From the NCBI RefSeq assembly GCF_017302315.1, contig NZ_JAFLDT010000011.1, forward strand, positions 1 through 64,000: 64,000 bases of DNA. Reading direction: 5' to 3'. The translations under genes were made by a program, and so were the position numbers. Shown here one piece after another: positions 1-13,941 of this stretch. The stretch's first letter is position 1, and each line of letters starts with the position of its first letter. Below the pieces are notes generated by a model, which worked only from the letters and a program-made list of their open reading frames with translations, did no database searches and was not told the DNA's origin. This DNA is from Zoogloea sp. (GTDB lineage Bacteria; Pseudomonadota; Gammaproteobacteria; Burkholderiales; Rhodocyclaceae).

Positions 1-272
1 AGTCGGTCTGTGACGCCCTGCTGCTCAACGACATCCTCATCGACCACGCCTGCGAGAAGTCCTGTGCGTGCACGACCTGCCACGTGGTCGTGCGCGATGG
101 GTTCAACAGCCTGGAGCCCGCCGAGGAGCTCGAGGAGGATCTGCTCGACAAGGCCTGGGGCCTGGAGCCGACCTCCCGTCTGTCCTGTCAGGCCATCATC
201 GGCGAGACGCCGCTGACGGTCGAGATTCCGAAATACTCCATCAACATGGTCAAGGAAGGTAAGCGGGGATGA
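1..272 (+). CDS. fdx: ISC-type [2Fe-2S] ferredoxin (5' partial)
   Basis: C-terminal ~89 residues of an adrenodoxin-like ferredoxin; the reading frame starts at base 3 and the N-terminus lies off the window. The cluster motif is visible as ACEKSCACTTC (Cys-x5-Cys-x2-Cys), with the fourth ligand in SRLSCQA about 35 residues later. The GETPLTVEIP strand near the C-terminus is typical of the family. Proteins of this family pass electrons to the IscS/IscU assembly machinery. The stop overlaps the iscX start (ATGA), so this is the end of an isc operon; the iscR-iscS-iscU-iscA-hscBA part would lie upstream. Identification is secure, and only the N-terminus is missing. Confidence 0.95.
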   Translation, partial: SVCDALLLNDILIDHACEKSCACTTCHVVVRDGFNSLEPAEELEEDLLDKAWGLEPTSRLSCQAIIGETPLTVEIPKYSINMVKEGKRG

Positions 273-463
273 AGTGGACTGAAGTTCAGGAGATCGCGAT
301 CCAACTGTCCGAGGCCCACCCGGATGTAGATCCCCTCAAGCTCAACTTTGTCGATCTGATGAAGTGGGTCATGGCCTTGCCTGAGTTCGACGACGACCCG
401 AAGCACTGCGGTGAGCGCGTGCTGGAAGCCATTCAGCAGGCCTGGATCGAGGAAGTGGAGTGA
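269..463 (+). CDS. iscX: Fe-S cluster assembly protein IscX
   Basis: A 64-residue acidic protein of full IscX (YfhJ) length. It opens with MKWTEVQEIA and carries the conserved DPLKLNFVDLMKWV and PEFDDDP segments that form the acidic, iron-binding and IscS-binding face. IscX modulates IscS activity and may act as an iron sensor or donor. The start overlaps the fdx stop by four bases, and the stop overlaps the GTG of the next gene (GTGA), so translation is probably coupled along the operon. An AAGGAAGG tract shortly upstream could serve as ribosome binding site. Confidence 0.95.
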   Translation: MKWTEVQEIAIQLSEAHPDVDPLKLNFVDLMKWVMALPEFDDDPKHCGERVLEAIQQAWIEEVE

Positions 464-957
464 ATCTTGCCGTGCCGGACGAAGGCGTTCTGGGCTTTGA
501 AGCCCGGGGCCTTTCCGGCGACCTGATCCGCTTTTCGGATTTCAGGGGGCGGGTCATCCTGATCGCCAATACGGCCAGCCACTGCGGGTTCACGCCCCAG
601 TATGCGGGCCTGCAGGCGCTTCATGAGGCCTACTCCGGCCGGGGGCTGGTCGTGGTGGGTTTTCCGTGCAATCAGTTCGGTGCCCAGGAGCCCGCTGGTG
701 CAGAGGAGATAGGCCGCTTCTGTCAGCGGAATTTCGGCGTCAGCTTCGTGATGGCCGACAAGGTGGACGTGAATGGGGATGGGGCGCATCCGCTGTTCAA
801 ATACCTGAAGGCCGCTTGCCCCGGTGTGCTGGGCAGTCAGGCCATCAAGTGGAATTTCACCAAGTTTCTGATCAATCGGGCGGGGTTGCCCGTGCATCGC
901 TACGCTCCGACGACTTCACCCGCCGCCCTGGGTGAAGACATCGAAAGCCTGTTGTAG
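460..957 (+). CDS. Glutathione peroxidase (thiol peroxidase type)
   Basis: A 165-residue thioredoxin-fold peroxidase that reduces peroxides with thiols. The peroxidatic site is ASHCGFTPQY (Cys42, not selenocysteine), followed by FPCNQFG (Gln72) and KWNFTKF (Trp131, Asn132), which completes the Cys-Gln-Trp-Asn tetrad. The start is a GTG overlapping the iscX stop; GAGGA six bases upstream supports it. There is no signal peptide, so it is probably cytoplasmic. Its coupling to fdx-iscX suggests peroxide defence co-expressed with Fe-S assembly, which is inference. It ends 10 bases from the convergent response regulator. Confidence 0.92.
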   Translation: MNLAVPDEGVLGFEARGLSGDLIRFSDFRGRVILIANTASHCGFTPQYAGLQALHEAYSGRGLVVVGFPCNQFGAQEPAGAEEIGRFCQRNFGVSFVMADKVDVNGDGAHPLFKYLKAACPGVLGSQAIKWNFTKFLINRAGLPVHRYAPTTSPAALGEDIESLL

Positions 958-967
958 GACCTGCGGC

Positions 968-1417
968 TCAGCGCGAGCCCGGATCGGAGGGTTCATTGAG
1001 GGACAGCCAGTAGAGCCCCAATTGCCCCACCGCCTGCAGGAAACGCTCGAAATCCACCGGTTTGCGGATGTAACTGTTGGCGCCCAGTCGATAGGCCTCG
1101 AAGATGTCCTGGTGCTCCTTCGAGGTCGTCAGCACCACCACCGGCAACAGGGCTGTCCTTTCGTCGGCCCGGATACGCCGTAGCACCTCCAGTCCATCGA
1201 TACGCGGCAGCTTCAGGTCAAGCAGCACAAAGGCCGGCATGATGAGGCTGTCCCGGTTCGAGTATTGCCCGCTGCAGAAAAGGTAGTCGAGCGCCTCGAC
1301 ACCGTCTCTGGCCACGACGACCTGGTTGGCGATCTTGTTTTTGCTGAATGCCCTGAGGGTCAGGGCTTCGTCGTCGGGGTTGTCCTCAACGAGGAGGATG
1401 GGGCGATCGGTCGCCAT
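968..1417 (-). CDS. Single-domain response regulator (CheY/Rcp1-like)
   Basis: A 149-residue receiver domain with no output domain. The acidic pocket is VEDNPDDE (residues 10-17), the phospho-acceptor is Asp67 in LLDLKLP, and the switch residues are Thr97/98 and Lys119 in SYIRKPVD. The extended GQYSNRDSLIMP loop before the acceptor Asp resembles regulators that pair with phytochrome or other hybrid histidine kinases (Rcp1 type). No kinase is adjacent, so the partner is unknown. AAGGAG (1423-1428) precedes the ATG. The gene has an AT-rich leader containing nested inverted repeats that end at this ribosome binding site. Confidence 0.9.
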   Translation of the reverse strand: MATDRPILLVEDNPDDEALTLRAFSKNKIANQVVVARDGVEALDYLFCSGQYSNRDSLIMPAFVLLDLKLPRIDGLEVLRRIRADERTALLPVVVLTTSKEHQDIFEAYRLGANSYIRKPVDFERFLQAVGQLGLYWLSLNEPSDPGSR

Positions 1418-1422
1418 ATAGA

Positions 1423-1502
1423 CTCCTTGATCTTGCTTTTGTGTTTTTTTCGATTCGCATCGGATGAGGGGCTGAATTGTGATTCAGCCCCAAGCAAGAT
1501 CA
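1423..1502 (-). promoter_or_regulatory. Structured leader of the response-regulator gene
   Basis: On the minus strand an 11-base arm (TGATCTTGCTT, 1502-1492) is followed directly by a perfect 10-bp hairpin (1491-1482 with 1477-1468, 4-base loop) and a 29-base A-rich strand. The complementary arm (1438-1428) then follows, and its last base is the first A of the AAGGAG ribosome binding site at 1428-1423. No T-run follows the hairpin on either strand, so it does not look like an intrinsic terminator. Folding would place the ribosome binding site at the edge of a helix, which suggests translational control. That role is inferred. Confidence 0.5.
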
Positions 1503-1555
1503 TAAGTACGGCACGGCTGGAAAAGACTTGATCAAATTAGCAAATTTGGTGACTT
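1503..1555. other. AT-rich spacer between prmB and the response regulator
   Basis: A markedly AT-rich stretch in a GC-rich neighbourhood. It contains TTGATCAA and the inverted repeat CAAATT-AGCA-AATTTG. It must hold the 3' end of the prmB transcript and probably the promoter of the response-regulator gene. I cannot fix a convincing -35/-10 pair. No open frame or RNA gene is visible. Confidence 0.35.
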
Positions 1556-4843
<3,288 letters not shown>

Positions 4844-4863
4844 CGGGCTGCCCGGAAGGGAAG

Positions 4864-4884
4864 GGGCCGCCGGGATGGCGGCCC
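4864..4884 (-). terminator. Intercistronic hairpin between dapD and pilU
   Basis: Perfect 8-bp GC-only stem (GGGCCGCC with GGCGGCCC) around a 5-base loop. On the minus strand a pyrimidine-rich CCTTCCCTTCC follows rather than a true T-run. It could be a weak terminator, a processing site or a stability element that uncouples pilU from the dapC-dapD message. Confidence 0.4.
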
Positions 4885-4894
4885 GCTGGAGTCG

Positions 4895-5746
4895 TCAGTC
4901 GCGCAGGAGTTCGTTGATGCTGGTCTTGGCGCGAGTCTGGGCGTCCACCTTCTTGACGATCACGGCACAGTACAGGCTGTACTTGCCGTCGGCGGAGGGC
5001 AGGTTGCCGCTGACCACCACGGAGCCGGCGGGAATACGGCCGTAGTGGACTTCGCCGGTGGCGCGGTCGTAGATCTTGGTGCTCTGGCCGATATAGACGC
5101 CCATGGAGATGACGCAGTTGTCTTCCACGATCACGCCTTCGACCACTTCGGAGCGGGCGCCGATGAAGCAGTTGTCACCAATGATGGTCGGGTTGGCCTG
5201 CAGGGGCTCAAGTACGCCACCGATGCCGACGCCGCCGGAGAGGTGCACGTTCTTGCCGATCTGGGCGCAGGAGCCGACGGTAGCCCAGGTGTCCACCATG
5301 GTGCCTTCATCCACATAGGCGCCGATATTCACGTAGGAAGGCATGAGCACGACGCCCTTGCCGATGAAGCTGCCCTTGCGAGCCACGGCGTTGGGTACCA
5401 CGCGGAAGCCGCCTGCGGCGAAATCGTGGGCGTCGTAGTTGTCGAACTTGGTCGGGACTTTGTCGTAGTAACGGGTATCGCCACCCTCCATGATCTTGTT
5501 GTCATGGGTGCGGAAGTAAAGCAGCACGGCCTTCTTGATCCACTGGTGGGTCACCCATTCGCCGTTGATCTTCTCGGCGACGCGCAGCTTGCCCTCGTCC
5601 AGTTCTTCGATCACGTGCTCGATGACCTCGATCTGCTCCTTGGTGGCACTGGCGGCCGACAGGTCGGTGCGGCGCTCCCACAGTTCCTCGATCAGGGTGG
5701 CAAAGGGGTTCTCGTGGTGGGGCGTGATGTGCATTTGAACGCTCAT
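4895..5746 (-). CDS. dapD: Tetrahydrodipicolinate N-succinyltransferase
   Basis: A 283-residue left-handed beta-helix acyltransferase that succinylates tetrahydrodipicolinate with succinyl-CoA, committing carbon to the succinylase branch of lysine synthesis. Hexapeptide repeats run from about residue 105 to 225, with the conserved segments [29 protein letters not shown] and [11 protein letters not shown]. It is slightly longer than the usual ~273 residues because of the N-terminal [13 protein letters not shown]. The start overlaps the dapC stop (ATGA), so dapC and dapD are translationally coupled. Confidence 0.96.
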   Translation of the reverse strand: MSVQMHITPHHENPFATLIEELWERRTDLSAASATKEQIEVIEHVIEELDEGKLRVAEKINGEWVTHQWIKKAVLLYFRTHDNKIMEGGDTRYYDKVPTKFDNYDAHDFAAGGFRVVPNAVARKGSFIGKGVVLMPSYVNIGAYVDEGTMVDTWATVGSCAQIGKNVHLSGGVGIGGVLEPLQANPTIIGDNCFIGARSEVVEGVIVEDNCVISMGVYIGQSTKIYDRATGEVHYGRIPAGSVVVSGNLPSADGKYSLYCAVIVKKVDAQTRAKTSINELLRD

Positions 5747-6957
5747 GGTTTATTCGAAAGTTGTTGGGCGAAGGAGACGATGCGGTGTGCTGCCTCGACA
5801 CACTCTGCCAGATCGGCAACGAGGGCAATGCGCACGAAACCGGCTCCGGGATTGATCCCGTGGGCTTCCCGCGCGAGGTAGCTGCCGGGCAGAACTGTCA
5901 CATTATATTCGGCCTGCAAGCGCCGGGCGAACTCGGTATCGGAAAGTCCGAGTCGGTCCACCCGGGCCCATAGATAGAAGCCCGCATCCGGAAGTTCCAC
6001 GTCCAGGTGGGCCGCGATCATTGGCGTGATGAGGTCGAATTTCTCGCGGTACAGGCGCCGGTTCTCGGCCACGTGGGCTTCGTCGTTCCAGGCTGCCGCT
6101 GAGGCGGCCTGTACGGTGGGGCTCATGGCGCAGCCGTGGTAGGTGCGGTAGAGTAGTAATTTCTTGAGGATGCCCGCATCGCCGGCCACGAAGCCCGAGC
6201 GCATGCCGGGCACGTTGGAGCGCTTCGACAGGCTGGAGAACATCACCACGTTGCGGAAGTCGCTGCGGCCCAGGCGATGGGCGGCCTCAAGCCCGCCGAT
6301 GGGCAGATGGGCGTCATCGAAGTAGATCTCGGAATAGCACTCGTCGGCGGCGATGACGAAACCGTAGCAGTCCGACAGGTCGAAGAGCTGCTTCCACTCC
6401 TCCAGGGACAGGACGCGGCCGGTGGGGTTACCGGGCGAGCAGACATAGACGAGTTGCACGCGCTGCCAGTCCGATTCCGGCACGCTGGCAAAATCGGAGG
6501 CAAAGCGGTCGTCCGGCAGGTTATTGACGAAGTAGGGCCGGGCGCCGGCCAGATAGGCTGCACCTTCGTAGATCTGATAGAACGGATTCGGGCAGATCAC
6601 CAGAGCATCGGGCCGGGAGCAGTCGATCACGCACTGGGCAAAGGCGAAGAGGGCCTCCCGAGAGCCGTTGACCGGCAAGACCTGGGTTACCGGATTGACC
6701 CCCGGCAGGCGATAGCGCCGATCCAGCCAGCCAGCGATGGACTGGCGCAGGGCGTCGGAGCCCTGGGTGGTGGGGTAGCTGGCGAGGCCGCCCAGGTTGT
6801 CCACCAGGGCCTGGCGGATGAGCCCGGGCGTTGCATGTTGGGGCTCGCCAATGGAAAGGCGGATCGCCGACAGACCGGCGGGGGGAACAATACCCTCGAA
6901 GAGGGTGCGCAGCTTCTCGAAAGGATAGGGATGAAGATCCTGGAGGTGCGGATTCAC
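5743..6957 (-). CDS. dapC: Succinyldiaminopimelate transaminase
   Basis: Fold-type I PLP aminotransferase of about 404 residues that converts N-succinyl-2-amino-6-ketopimelate to N-succinyl-LL-DAP with glutamate. Visible motifs are the PLP lysine in [33 protein letters not shown] and the C-terminal FVRIALV arginine. I prefer the GTG at 6957 (protein starting [16 protein letters not shown]) because AGGAT lies about 10 bases upstream and it matches the family N-terminus. A longer ATG-like start at 7002 adds 15 unconserved residues. It is first in the dapC-dapD unit, with a TATAAT box upstream at 7117-7112. Confidence 0.9.
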   Translation of the reverse strand: MNPHLQDLHPYPFEKLRTLFEGIVPPAGLSAIRLSIGEPQHATPGLIRQALVDNLGGLASYPTTQGSDALRQSIAGWLDRRYRLPGVNPVTQVLPVNGSREALFAFAQCVIDCSRPDALVICPNPFYQIYEGAAYLAGARPYFVNNLPDDRFASDFASVPESDWQRVQLVYVCSPGNPTGRVLSLEEWKQLFDLSDCYGFVIAADECYSEIYFDDAHLPIGGLEAAHRLGRSDFRNVVMFSSLSKRSNVPGMRSGFVAGDAGILKKLLLYRTYHGCAMSPTVQAASAAAWNDEAHVAENRRLYREKFDLITPMIAAHLDVELPDAGFYLWARVDRLGLSDTEFARRLQAEYNVTVLPGSYLAREAHGINPGAGFVRIALVADLAECVEAAHRIVSFAQQLSNKP

Positions 6958-7111
6958 GTTGGGAAGGTATCCTGTAATCGGCCCGAAACGGGCGGGGGTC
7001 ATGGGGCCGGGCGGGCCCGGAGCGGGTGCCCGCTCGGCCGATCAGCCGGGCTGCGCGTGATCCCGACGGGCAAGTGGATGGCACCCGGTAGCCGCTTTTT
7101 TGGCTGATGTT

Positions 7112-7117
7112 ATTATA
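7112..7117 (-). promoter_or_regulatory. Candidate -10 box (TATAAT) for dapC
   Basis: A perfect TATAAT on the minus strand, about 155 bases upstream of the dapC start. No good -35 hexamer lies at 16-18 bases. The plus-strand reading (TATTATAG) could serve smc, so this divergent gap (6958-7181) probably drives both genes. I see no riboswitch-like fold in the dapC leader. Confidence 0.35.
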
Positions 7118-7181
7118 GCGGCCGTCGTTAATGTGGCGGTGCAGCATCCGCTCGCCGAAGTCTTTCTGACCCCCTGAATAC

Positions 7182-10100
7182 GTGCGCCTGGCCAAACTCA
7201 AGCTTGCCGGTTTCAAGACCTTCGTAGACCCGACCACCGTGCTCACGCCCGGCAATCTGGTGGGCGTCGTCGGTCCGAACGGTTGCGGCAAGTCGAACAT
7301 CATCGATGCCGTGCGCTGGGTGCTGGGCGAGTCGCGGGCCTCGGCCCTGCGCGGGGGGTCGATGATGGACGTCATCTTCAACGGCTCGACGACGCGCAAA
7401 CCGGTGTCCCGGGCCAGCGTCGAACTGGTGTTCGACAACGCCGAAGGCAGGGCCGCCGGCCAGTGGAAGCCCTATGCCGAGGTGGCGGTGAAGCGGGTGC
7501 TCGATCGTAGCGGCGAGTCCACTTACTACATCAACGGGGTGCAGGTCCGGCGCAAGGACGTGATCGACCTGTTCCTCGGGACGGGTCTTGGCCCGCGGGC
7601 CTACGCCATCATCGAGCAGGGCATGATCTCCCGCATCATCGAGGCCAAGCCTGAAGAAGTGCGAGGCTTCCTCGAAGAGGCGGCGGGGGTGACCAAGTAC
7701 CGGGAGCGGCGCCGCGAGACCGAAGGGCGCCTGTCCGATGCCCGGGACAACCTGACCCGCCTTGAAGACATCCGTAACGAGCTTGGCCAGCAGATCGGCA
7801 AGCTCGAGACTCAGGCTGCGGTTGCCGAGAAGTATCGGCAGCTCAATGCCAGCCTGTCCGAGCGTCAGAACCTGTTGTGGCTGATGAAGCGTAACGAGGC
7901 GCGGGCAGAGCGCGCCCGCTTGTCGGATGAGTTGGCTGAAGCGACTCGGCGCATCGAGGCAGACTCTACCCACCTGCAGACCCTCGAGGGCCAGCTTGAG
8001 ACGGCCCGCGATGCGCAGCTAGGGGCCAATGAAGGCGTGCAGCTCGCCCAGGAGGCGCTCTACACGGTGAGTGCCGAGCTGACCCGCCTGGAGGGTGAGC
8101 TTGCCCGCCTCCGCGATAGCCGCCGCATCCTGGAGAGCCGGCTGGCCCAGCTCGAGCGCGACGACGCCCAGTGGCGCAGTCAGCTTGATGCCCTGGTGGC
8201 CGACGGCGAGCGCTGGAGCGGGTTGCTTGAGCATGCAGGCATAAGGGTGGAGCAGGCGGAGGCCCGTCACGGCGAGGTTGGTGAGCGCTTGCCCGAGGCC
8301 GAAGAAGCCCTGCGCGCAGCCGATGCCACCGCCGCTGCCGTGCGTCGGGAACTGAACCACGCCGAGCAGCAGATCCGAGTGGAGGAGGCGCACCGGGTGA
8401 GCAGCGAGCGAACCCTTGAAGCCTTGTCCCAGCGTCGCGTGCGGCTGCAGCAGGAGCAGTCGGTCGTGCAGGCTCCGGATCTGCGCCAGGTGGCTGAGCG
8501 GGAGGCGATGCTGGAGGAGGTCGAGGACAGCCTGTCCCGCGCCCAGGCAGAGCTGGCCGAACGCAATGCCGAGGTGCCCGCTGCCCAGCAGGCGCTCAAG
8601 CACGCCGTCGAGGCTGAGCGCCAGGCCCAGCGCCGGGCCACGGAACTGCGGGCGCGCCGCGAGGCCCTGGTGCAACTGCAGGGCAAGGTGCAGGTGCAGG
8701 GGCAGCTGGGCGATTGGCTCAAGCGGCATCACCTGGATGGGCTCACGCCCCTGTGGCAGCGCATTCGTGTCGAAGCCGGTTGGGAGCTGGCCGTCGAGGC
8801 CGTTCTGCGGGAGCGGCTGGCTGCGCTGCCCGCGGTGGATGGGCAGGCCGCCCTGGCTGCGCTGGCCGACAAGGTGCCCGGAGCCGTGGCCTTTTTGCTC
8901 CCCGGGGTCGTCCCGGCGGCCGATGGAGGTGATGCGCCAGCGGGCACGCGTCCGCTGGGCGCCCTGGTGGAAGCCGATGCCGAACTTGCCGAGATCCTGA
9001 ATGCCTGGCTGGGTCGGGTTTTCGTCGCCGACGATCTGTCCGTCTGGCTGGGGCGGCGTAGCGAACTGCCTGTCGGCACGATGCTGGTGTCGCGGGAGGG
9101 CCGGCTCCTTGATCGCCATGCCCTCAGCCACTATGCGCCGGATTCACGCACCCACGGGGTCATCGAACGTCAGCGGGAGATTGAGCACCTGAGCGCCGAA
9201 GTGACGGCCGCCCAGGATGAGGCCGCCATGGCCCACGGGACGGTGGCCGAGGCGGAAGCCCTGGCGAGCCGCCTGCAGGAGTCCATTGCCAGCCTGCGCC
9301 GCGATGCCCAGGCTCTCCAGGCCCGTGTGCATGCCGAGCAGGTCGAGGTGCTGAAGCTCAATCAGGCCCGGATGCGCTATGAGGAGCGCTGCGGCCAGAT
9401 CGACCGCGACCTGGGTGAGATTGCCCATGGTGAGCAGGCCGAGCGGGACCGACTGATGCGTTCCGAAACCGAACTCGAGCGCAGCCGCGAGATGGCAGAC
9501 TTGCAGCGCGGCCGTCTGGAAGCGGCGGAGGCGGTGCGTCGGGAGCGGGACAGCGCCCTGCGCGAAACCCGCGCCCTCGAGCAGGCCCTGGCGCGGGAGC
9601 TGCAGGAAGCCCGTCACTCCGAGCGGGAGTGCCGCAGCAAACTGGAGGATATCGAGCGTAACCGGGCGCTGGCCGCCGAGCAGCTTGCGCGCATCGCCGA
9701 TGAGCTGGTGGAGCGCCGCGAGTCTCTCCTCGAGATTGACGAGGTGTCGGTGGCCGCCGCCCTGCAGGAGTCTGTCGGTCAGCGGACGGTGCGTGAGACT
9801 GCACTGGCGGCATGCCGCAACGTACTTGAAGAGGCCAACGCCAGCTTGAGGGCACTGGAAGAAGAACGCCTGCGTACCGAACATGCGGCCGCCCCCCAGC
9901 GGGAGCGGGTGGCTGATCTGCGCCTGCGGGTGCAGGCGGCCGAGATGGCAGAGGGCCAGCATGCGGCGCGGCTGGATGAGGCCAAGGCCGACGAAGCCGC
10001 ACTTTCGCCGCTGCTCACCCCCGATCTGCGGGAGGGGGCGCTTCAGCGCGAGGTGGCTCGACTGGGACGGGAGATTGCCGATCTGGGTTCCGTCAATCTC

Positions 10101-10706
10101 GCCGCGCTGGATGAATTGAAGGTGGCATCAGAGCGCAAGTTCTACCTGGATGCCCAGAGCGATGACCTGCTTGGGGCCATTGAAACGCTGGAGGATGCGA
10201 TCCGGAGGATCGACAGGGAAACCCGTGAGCAGCTTCAGGAGACGTACAATACGGTCAATCGCCATTTCGGCAGCTTGTTTCCCATGCTGTTCGGAGGAGG
10301 CGAAGCGCGCTTGGTCCTGACCGGTGACGAGATCCTTGATGCGGGAATCTCCATCGTGGCCCAGCCGCCGGGCAAGAAGAACAGCTCGATCCAGCTACTT
10401 TCGGGCGGCGAAAAGGCGCTGACAGCGATTGCTCTGGTATTTTCCATGTTCCAGCTCAATCCCGCGCCTTTCTGCATGCTGGATGAGGTCGACGCACCCC
10501 TTGACGATTCGAATACCGAGCGCTATTGCCGGATGGTCAAGCGCATGTCGTCGCAGACCCAGTTCGTGTTCATCAGCCACAGCAAGATCACCATGGAGAT
10601 CGCGCAGCAGCTAGTGGGGGTCACGATGCAGGAGCAGGGGGTGTCGAGGGTGGTGGAAGTGGATATCGAGGAAGCGCTGCGTTTGGCCGAAGCCGGCGCA
10701 GTCTGA
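7182..10706 (+). CDS. smc: Chromosome segregation protein SMC
   Basis: A 1174-residue SMC ATPase, normal length for bacterial SMC. The N-terminal Walker A is GPNGCGKSN within VGVVGPNGCGKSNIIDAV (about residues 28-45). A first long coiled coil follows, then the hinge (about 500-650), a second coiled coil, the signature LLSGGEKALTAIAL and Walker B FCMLDEVDAPLD near the C-terminus. It condenses and segregates chromosomes, normally with ScpA and ScpB, which are not in this window. The start is a GTG giving MRLAKLKLAGFK. zipA follows 20 bases downstream. Confidence 0.97.
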   Translation: MRLAKLKLAGFKTFVDPTTVLTPGNLVGVVGPNGCGKSNIIDAVRWVLGESRASALRGGSMMDVIFNGSTTRKPVSRASVELVFDNAEGRAAGQWKPYAEVAVKRVLDRSGESTYYINGVQVRRKDVIDLFLGTGLGPRAYAIIEQGMISRIIEAKPEEVRGFLEEAAGVTKYRERRRETEGRLSDARDNLTRLEDIRNELGQQIGKLETQAAVAEKYRQLNASLSERQNLLWLMKRNEARAERARLSDELAEATRRIEADSTHLQTLEGQLETARDAQLGANEGVQLAQEALYTVSAELTRLEGELARLRDSRRILESRLAQLERDDAQWRSQLDALVADGERWSGLLEHAGIRVEQAEARHGEVGERLPEAEEALRAADATAAAVRRELNHAEQQIRVEEAHRVSSERTLEALSQRRVRLQQEQSVVQAPDLRQVAEREAMLEEVEDSLSRAQAELAERNAEVPAAQQALKHAVEAERQAQRRATELRARREALVQLQGKVQVQGQLGDWLKRHHLDGLTPLWQRIRVEAGWELAVEAVLRERLAALPAVDGQAALAALADKVPGAVAFLLPGVVPAADGGDAPAGTRPLGALVEADAELAEILNAWLGRVFVADDLSVWLGRRSELPVGTMLVSREGRLLDRHALSHYAPDSRTHGVIERQREIEHLSAEVTAAQDEAAMAHGTVAEAEALASRLQESIASLRRDAQALQARVHAEQVEVLKLNQARMRYEERCGQIDRDLGEIAHGEQAERDRLMRSETELERSREMADLQRGRLEAAEAVRRERDSALRETRALEQALARELQEARHSERECRSKLEDIERNRALAAEQLARIADELVERRESLLEIDEVSVAAALQESVGQRTVRETALAACRNVLEEANASLRALEEERLRTEHAAAPQRERVADLRLRVQAAEMAEGQHAARLDEAKADEAALSPLLTPDLREGALQREVARLGREIADLGSVNLAALDELKVASERKFYLDAQSDDLLGAIETLEDAIRRIDRETREQLQETYNTVNRHFGSLFPMLFGGGEARLVLTGDEILDAGISIVAQPPGKKNSSIQLLSGGEKALTAIALVFSMFQLNPAPFCMLDEVDAPLDDSNTERYCRMVKRMSSQTQFVFISHSKITMEIAQQLVGVTMQEQGVSRVVEVDIEEALRLAEAGAV

Positions 10707-10726
10707 CCGGGAAACAAGGGAAATCG

Positions 10727-11827
10727 ATGGCAATCAGTGAGTTGCAGATGGGTCTGATCGGAGTCGGCGGTGTTGTGGTCGTCGGCATTTTTGCGTTCAA
10801 CAAGTGGCAGGAGCGCAAGCAGCGCAAGGCGCTGGAGTCGCTTGTGCCGGCGAGTTCGCAAGAGCCCGTACTCAGTGAGTTGCCGACGGGCGTGGGCTCC
10901 AAGGAGCGAGTTGAGCCGGTGATGGGTGCCGATGCCTCCGTTCGTGTCCAGCCCAGTGCCAAGTCGGTGAAGGATGCAAGTGCCCGAAGGGTGCCTCCCC
11001 TGCTGCCGCCCGAAGTGGACGAGCGGGCTGACTGGGTGGTCCGCGTCGAGTCCATTGAACCCGTGGTGGCAGGCCGTCTCTGGCAAGCGGCCTCGGAGCA
11101 GCTCCAGGGCGTTCACAAGCCGGTACGATGGTTTGGTTTTTCCGATTCCGACAATCGCTGGGAGGTCGTTGGCCCCAACAGCGGAAGTGGTTATCACTGG
11201 GTGTGCGTGGCGCTGCAGTTGGTGGACCGTCGTGGTCCGGCCGTTGATGCGGATCTTTCCCGCGTTGCCGATGGATTGCAGCGCATGTGCGACATCTTTA
11301 TGGCCATTCCCTCCCTGCCGGCCAAGGGTGAGGCCCTGGCTCAGGCCGCCGAGCTTGATCGCTTCTGTGCAGGCGTGGATATCCAGATCGGTGTCAACGT
11401 GGTGGCCCGGGATCAGGCTTTCGCCGGGACCAAGCTGCGTGGTCTGGCAGAAGCCGCCGGGCTTGAACTGCTGGAGGATGGTTGTTTCCATGCCCGAGAC
11501 GAGCTGGGCATCAGCCAGTTCGTGTTGAGCAATCTTGAGCCCAGTCCATTCGTGGCCGAGGAAATGCGAGGCCTGAGTACCCAGGGCGTTACGCTGACTC
11601 TCGACGTTCCCCGGGTGGCTGAGGGGGTGCGGGTCTTTGAGCGCATGATGGCCGTTGCCCAGCAACTTGCTGAAGCCCTCAACGGAGCGGTGGTGGACGA
11701 CAATCGTTCGCCCTTCGGTGACAAGGCCGTCGGCCTGATCCGGGCGCAGATCGAGCAGTTTCAGGGGCAGATGGCCGAGTACGGTATCGCCCCGGGCTCG
11801 GCCCTGGCGCGCCGCCTGTTCTCCTGA
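10727..11827 (+). CDS. zipA: Cell division protein ZipA
   Basis: A 366-residue inner-membrane division protein. One N-terminal transmembrane helix (LQMGLIGVGGVVVVGIFAFN) is followed by a charged linker and a C-terminal FtsZ-binding domain, recognisable from ISQFVLSNLEPSPF, GVTLTLDVPRV and the final NRSPFGDKAVGLIRAQIEQF. It tethers FtsZ to the membrane in the divisome. I start at the ATG following the smc stop; the frame stays open further upstream inside smc, but that part is not conserved. The smc-zipA-ligA order is common in beta- and gammaproteobacteria. Confidence 0.92.
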   Translation: MAISELQMGLIGVGGVVVVGIFAFNKWQERKQRKALESLVPASSQEPVLSELPTGVGSKERVEPVMGADASVRVQPSAKSVKDASARRVPPLLPPEVDERADWVVRVESIEPVVAGRLWQAASEQLQGVHKPVRWFGFSDSDNRWEVVGPNSGSGYHWVCVALQLVDRRGPAVDADLSRVADGLQRMCDIFMAIPSLPAKGEALAQAAELDRFCAGVDIQIGVNVVARDQAFAGTKLRGLAEAAGLELLEDGCFHARDELGISQFVLSNLEPSPFVAEEMRGLSTQGVTLTLDVPRVAEGVRVFERMMAVAQQLAEALNGAVVDDNRSPFGDKAVGLIRAQIEQFQGQMAEYGIAPGSALARRLFS

Positions 11828-13939
<2,112 letters not shown>

Positions 13940-13941
13940 TG

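Noticed and set aside
1439..1491. Intrinsic terminator for prmB or the peroxidase gene
   Set aside because: The T7 tract precedes, rather than follows, the hairpin on the plus strand, and no T-run follows it on the minus strand.
6958..7181. Lysine riboswitch upstream of dapC
   Set aside because: The leader lacks the five-helix L-box pattern, and such riboswitches are not expected in betaproteobacterial dap genes.
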